DNA of 64,000 bases from Haplosporangium gracile (lineage: Eukaryota; Mortierellomycota; Mortierellomycetes; Mortierellales; Mortierellaceae), in contig JAAAUF010000011.1 in the NCBI GenBank assembly GCA_015499985.1, forward strand, positions 58,351 to 122,350. The letters are read 5' to 3'. The notes beneath the pieces are model-generated. The model searched no databases. It was not told the DNA's origin and saw only the letters and a list, made by a program, of their open reading frames with translations. Below are positions 60,201-64,000 of the stretch, piece by piece. The number at the start of each line of letters is the position of its first letter. Within the stretch, counting starts at the first letter, position 1. A program made the position numbers and the translations under genes.

Positions 60201-63194
60201 TCCAGAGAGCAATCCTGTATTCGGCGGACTGGCCATCGTCGCCGACGCGGTTGACAAGGGTCGAGACCAATTGTTGCGCCTGGTCTGAGGTTCCGAGGTA
60301 TCCGACGAATGATGGCCGAGTTGGCCACTCGTTGGTCAGCGCGCACAGTAATGTGAGGATATCTATCGAGACAAGCGCCACATCCGCTCCGCAGGCGAGG
60401 TCGCTGTATGAGGTCAAGATTTGGATCAGAGAAGCGTTTGCACGGCCAACAGTGCGATCGACCATATAAACTTCCAAGAATGAAGGCTGGCCTCCAGAGA
60501 CCTTGCGATGGCGAAGCAGGCTCTTGACAAACTTGAGGCCTTGGTAGATCATGATGTAGATATCTCTAAGTTCTCTGGTGCGGTCATACTTGGAAAAATA
60601 GGACGAAAGGTCGGGTCCAGATCCAATCAGCGAGACCAAAGGCAAACCCAACTGTTTGCCGCCGTCGTATAAAAAGTTCCTGAGCAAGTAGTCTTGAAGT
60701 GTCACAAGACTGATATACTCCGTTGGATCCGAGCCGCTGAGGAGCGGGAGATCCTCGAGGGTGTTGTTGAAAATCGAAAGAATCCTGGACCCAATGACAA
60801 AGCGGTCCCTGATGTTGACGTAATGCCAGCTCTCAAAGTTGCAAAAAATGTCGTTCTGGATGTATGCCAAGCAGGGATAAAGGATCTCCGCCTTGAGACA
60901 ACGCAGCTCCTTGGAGTCCCAGATTTCCTTTTGCTGGGCGTTCAAGGTTAGGGTCTGGATGAGCTCGAGGAAAGCCAAGGTCACGGCATAGTTGCCCTGG
61001 AGGCATTCGAAGCGGGTGAGGAGATCGTAAGCCAGCCCGCTTGTTTGAACTCGACTAGAGCCTGTAAATTGGACCGTTGTAGTGATGACTGAAGGCAAGA
61101 ACGACGATTGCCTCAAGAAGAGCCAGACATCCTGCGAATACGACTGACAAATCCAGCGGAGACACTGCAAGCAAGAGGCAATCACGTCGAGTGGCGGGTT
61201 CTGGAACTTGGAGGTCTGGTCCAAGATTGCAAAGAGAGTTGGGATGAGGGAAGCGCCTTGTTTACCAGAAAGAAAGTAAGCGGTCAATTCAGTGGTCACT
61301 CCGGGGTGCTGGTACAACACCTGGAGAAGGCCCAAAATAGCCTGAACATGCGTGATCTTGACATAGGAGTTGGAGTCGGTGTTCTTGTCCTGCATGCGGA
61401 AGACGTCCAGCATGGCAGCACACAGTTCCCATCCGGAGCTCTCGTAGGCCCACTGGACGACTTGGGGTGCGTTTGGCGCCGAGACGAGGCGCCCTTCCAT
61501 ACCAGCCGGTAACATCATGAATGATCCTCCAGTCGCAATCCCAAACGGTACCTCCTGAACCGACCTATATAATGTCGAGCCCTCAGTTGCGTGTGTGTCG
61601 ATCTCCACGCATTGAGCTTTGTCGGAAAGGAAATGTGACAATGATGGCAGATGTCGGAAGAACTGTATGGTGTGGCGTGCTGAATCTTCACTGCCGGTCG
61701 CCAGGGCTGTAAGCAACTGCAGAAGGGGCTCGAATTGGACTGGGAATCGTCCTCTGGCTGCCTCCAAAACGTTCGTGACTCCTTGGCCCAGATCTGTTGA
61801 GTCATCCCAGACCAGGTGGCAAAGATGAGCCTCTCCCGTCAGCAAGTCCGAAAGACAGCGAACCAGTCCATCGAAATCCTTGATATTTGTAGGTCTATGA
61901 TCTAGAAGCACCAGCTCCAACAGAAGGAAGAAGAGCCGCCTGAATGTTGGTCCGTCCTTTGAGATGTTGTCGAAGAGTTCGTTGGAGAAAAGGCTGCTGA
62001 CGAACGTAAAAAACTTGAGAGTTTCTAGGGCGACATAAGCGAACTGACTGGACAGCTTGATCACGTCTCTCTGTCTGTCCCCCGGCAGGGTAGTCACGTG
62101 GGACGAGAGGACACTACACCAGGCCAAGATGAACGGTCCCAACTCCTGCTGACGTTCTGCGCTTTGGAGGGCGTTATTGATATACTGGACATGGCTGGCG
62201 GACTTGAAAATGTGGTGGTTGTCGTTAAGGCTTGTTGTTGACTGATCGAACAAGTTCTCGAGATCCAATGAAGCAATTGAAAGGACTATACAGAAAAGAC
62301 GAATGTTGTCGCAGACGTCATGAGTCTCTTTCCTGATCCTGGATTTGTAGTGTTGTTGGCGCCCAAACTGTGTCGCGAGCAGTGCCTCAAGAACGAATTT
62401 GGGAAGGTCAATCTTGCTGTCAGTTCCGGAAATACAGAGGAAAATAGAGACTTCCAGAAGCGCGGCCTGCTCGGCCAAACACTGGTCGATCCAGAGCTCC
62501 AAGTAGTCGGAGTTTGACGTGAAGTAGTCGGAGGCTCCCTCTGAGGTCTTGTCGCGATATTGCTTGAGCAGCTTCTGGATTAGGGAGAAGCTCTGAGACA
62601 GAGTAAGGTTGACGGAGGGGATGGTGCCATAATCAACGTTGTGGTTGCTTTCCGTGACCTGGCAGATAATTTCTTTAAGAAGCGCCACCAGCGACAATCG
62701 CTCCTTCCAGTAGGTTGTTACTGCATTAAACAGAACTGAGTCGGTGATCGTGTCGGGTATATCCATCTCCAGGGAAAGCTCTTCTACGACGAACAGGGCC
62801 TGTGTCTCGTTCAACTTGACGATGTCACTGAGTCGCTTGGCGAGGCTGATCTGGGCGTCCGTGTATTTTTGGCCGGCGGCGTTGGTTGCAGAGGCCATAC
62901 CGGTACGCGCATTTGCTGATGGTTCCTTGAAGGCGTCCAATCCAAGTTTAATGTCGTCCATCCTGTCGTCGATCAAGCCCTGAAGGTGCGCTGCCGAATT
63001 TCTGGCTTCTCCATCCAACACTGACAGGGTCTCGAAGAGTTCTGCAAACGACCTATGCGCATCCAAATAAATGTGAAGGTGAGTGACAATTTTAGTAGTA
63101 AGTCCACAAAGCCTTACGTGGAAAGTCATTTAGGTGTGGTAGTTTACCTCCCAGTCCTTGACCTGGTTCTAGATGTGGAGGCGTACTTGCTCAT
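57214..63194 (-). CDS. NUP188: Nucleoporin of the Nup188 family (inner-ring scaffold)
   Basis: Exon 1 (63194-63148, MSKYASTSRTRSRTGR) splices to a single 5.8-kb exon (63052-57214) for 1,961 aa. The whole protein is predicted alpha-helical solenoid without membrane segments. Recognisable parts are TYWKERLSLVALLKEIICQV and WIDQCLAEQAALLEVSIFLC near the N terminus, and the C-terminal Nup188-like GNWHQAWCMYLAIVTSLLRS followed by LEEMERITMLFYELSKHGVR. A Ser/Ala-rich insertion (57545-57750) sits in the last fifth. Nup188 and its paralogue Nup192/Nup205 form the inner ring of the nuclear pore with Nic96 and help membrane-protein import. Nup188 is preferred from the C-terminal pattern, but Nup192 is the main alternative. 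The start is set by the splice that makes the first codons in phase. Confidence 0.85.
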
Positions 63195-63836
63195 TGTGGC
63201 TGCGGTTTACCTATCAGAGTGTTTATGTGTCCGTTTTTTTTGAGGGATTTGGTTGTGGTCACTCTCGCTATCGAGGAACACAGCATACTGTTGGATTAGT
63301 TACGTGGCGCGATCGATCTTTATAGACCGTTTTCGTTGGTGACTCCGCAGGGTAGTTAAGATTGGGTACCTAGCCAATTGTGTAGACCGTTGTGTGTCCT
63401 AAGGCGATTGAGCCCCTAGTAGCAAAAGGTGTGATGTGTCGATGTGTCGGACAGAGTGCTCCCTGGCTGTGGAAGGCGCGGGTTATGAGGCAAATCGCAA
63501 GCAGTTGATGAAGCGTGCTGATCCACGAAAGATATGCGGGAGGAAGAAGCGATGAGAAGAAAGAGAGGGGGTGGGGGGGAGTGAGTGGGTGATGGTTGGT
63601 GGTGAAGTGAGGGAGAGAAAAGACAAAGAGCGACGCGTTTGTGTTCGCTGATGTGTGGGAATCTTCAAAACAAAGCCAAGAAATTGGGTGTCCTTGCGAA
63701 TACACACTCAAAAAGGCAACAGTTTTGATTAGGTTAGACAATAATTTTTTTGTCGCAAACATAGTAAGCCACACGTAAGCGCCAAAAAAAGCTACGACAA
63801 GACTTACAGTCCCGATTGCTGGTTCCTTGTCGACTA
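63195..63836. other. NUP188 upstream region
   Basis: About 63540-63630 is purine-rich on the plus strand (C+T on the NUP188 sense strand). No gene seen up to the stop codon of the right-edge frame. Confidence 0.45.
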
Positions 63837-64000
63837 CTATGTCCTGCGAGGTCGCTTCATAGCTCGTAAAATAAGCGCTTCGTCGCTCAGCGACCCTTTG
63901 CGCCGGGCGGTTTCGCCCTTGTCATCGGCAGAGGATGATACATCTGGAAGGGGAGGAGGGGGAGAGGGAGGCTTTGGCATAAACTTGTGTGGACGACGCT
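63837..64000 (-). CDS. 3' end of a minus-strand gene running off the right edge
   Basis: An open frame enters from beyond the window and ends at TAG (63837-63839). The visible 53 residues begin RRPHKFMPKPPSPPPPLPD and end LSDEALILRAMKRPRRT. A Pro-rich patch, an acidic/Ser stretch and a basic tail suggest a disordered C terminus. No domain visible; the composition could also arise by chance, so support is moderate. Confidence 0.4.
   Translation of the reverse strand, partial: RRPHKFMPKPPSPPPPLPDVSSSADDKGETARRKGSLSDEALILRAMKRPRRT

Overview
This is fungal nuclear DNA. Most genes are split by short spliceosomal introns (about 50-250 bp, GT-AG, one GC-AG), spacing is compact, both strands are used, and there is no operon structure. 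The gene content (a full SCAP with sterol-sensing and WD40 domains, an AKTIP/FTS-type E2 variant, a SETD6-type methyltransferase, a three-SH3 adaptor, a Crinkler-like relic, a lineage-specific nuclease-like family) suggests an early-diverging fungus. My best inference is Mortierellomycota/Mucoromycota, not a yeast or a typical ascomycete. I rebuilt exons by hand from splice sites and reading phase. All multi-exon models marked CDS keep an open frame with no internal stop.

1-10.3 kb, accessory and decayed: the left edge is a broken hAT-type transposase, then a nonsense-riddled relic resembling the C-terminal half of a Crinkler (CRN) protein, then an intact single-domain ricin-B-type lectin. 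Next comes an 842-bp foldback/MITE-like element with long terminal inverted repeats and TA at each edge, abutted by an 80-bp near-perfect hairpin. An intact TAF9 (five exons) sits between this and a second decayed gene (8.3-10.2 kb) that carries at least seven in-frame stops and two frame changes.

10.4-31.4 kb: SCAP (minus, four exons, 1,731 aa), tRNA-dihydrouridine synthase DUS3 (minus, seven exons), a Pgc1-like glycerophosphodiester phosphodiesterase with a C-terminal hydrophobic anchor (plus), a 1.2-kb non-coding stretch holding two diverged ~312-bp tandem units, a probably frameshifted lineage-specific gene, a full-length ABCC transporter (minus, seven exons, 1,513 aa) and a small basic protein of unknown function.

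31.7-48 kb: NCA2 (mitochondrial), AKTIP-like E2 variant, GPN2 GTPase divergent from a membrane gamma-glutamyltransferase, a large leucine-rich-repeat protein with STK11IP-like layout, and a SETD6/Rkm4-type SET-domain lysine methyltransferase.

48-64 kb: a weakly supported small gene, a three-SH3-domain adaptor whose first coding exon is only four nucleotides, a cytochrome P450, a 1,961-aa nucleoporin of the Nup188 family, and the 3' end of another gene leaving the right edge.

The intact genes are mostly housekeeping: transcription (TAF9, GPN2), translation and RNA (DUS3, SETD6/Rkm4), lipid and sterol control (SCAP, phosphodiesterase, P450), trafficking and cytoskeleton (AKTIP, SH3 adaptor), detoxification (ABCC plus gamma-glutamyltransferase) and nuclear pore. 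They do not form a visible cluster. Many have a strongly C+T-rich sense strand just upstream of the ATG. I see no clear new system; the most unusual material is the decayed accessory DNA, the foldback element with its hairpin, and the paired non-coding repeat at 21.9-22.5 kb.
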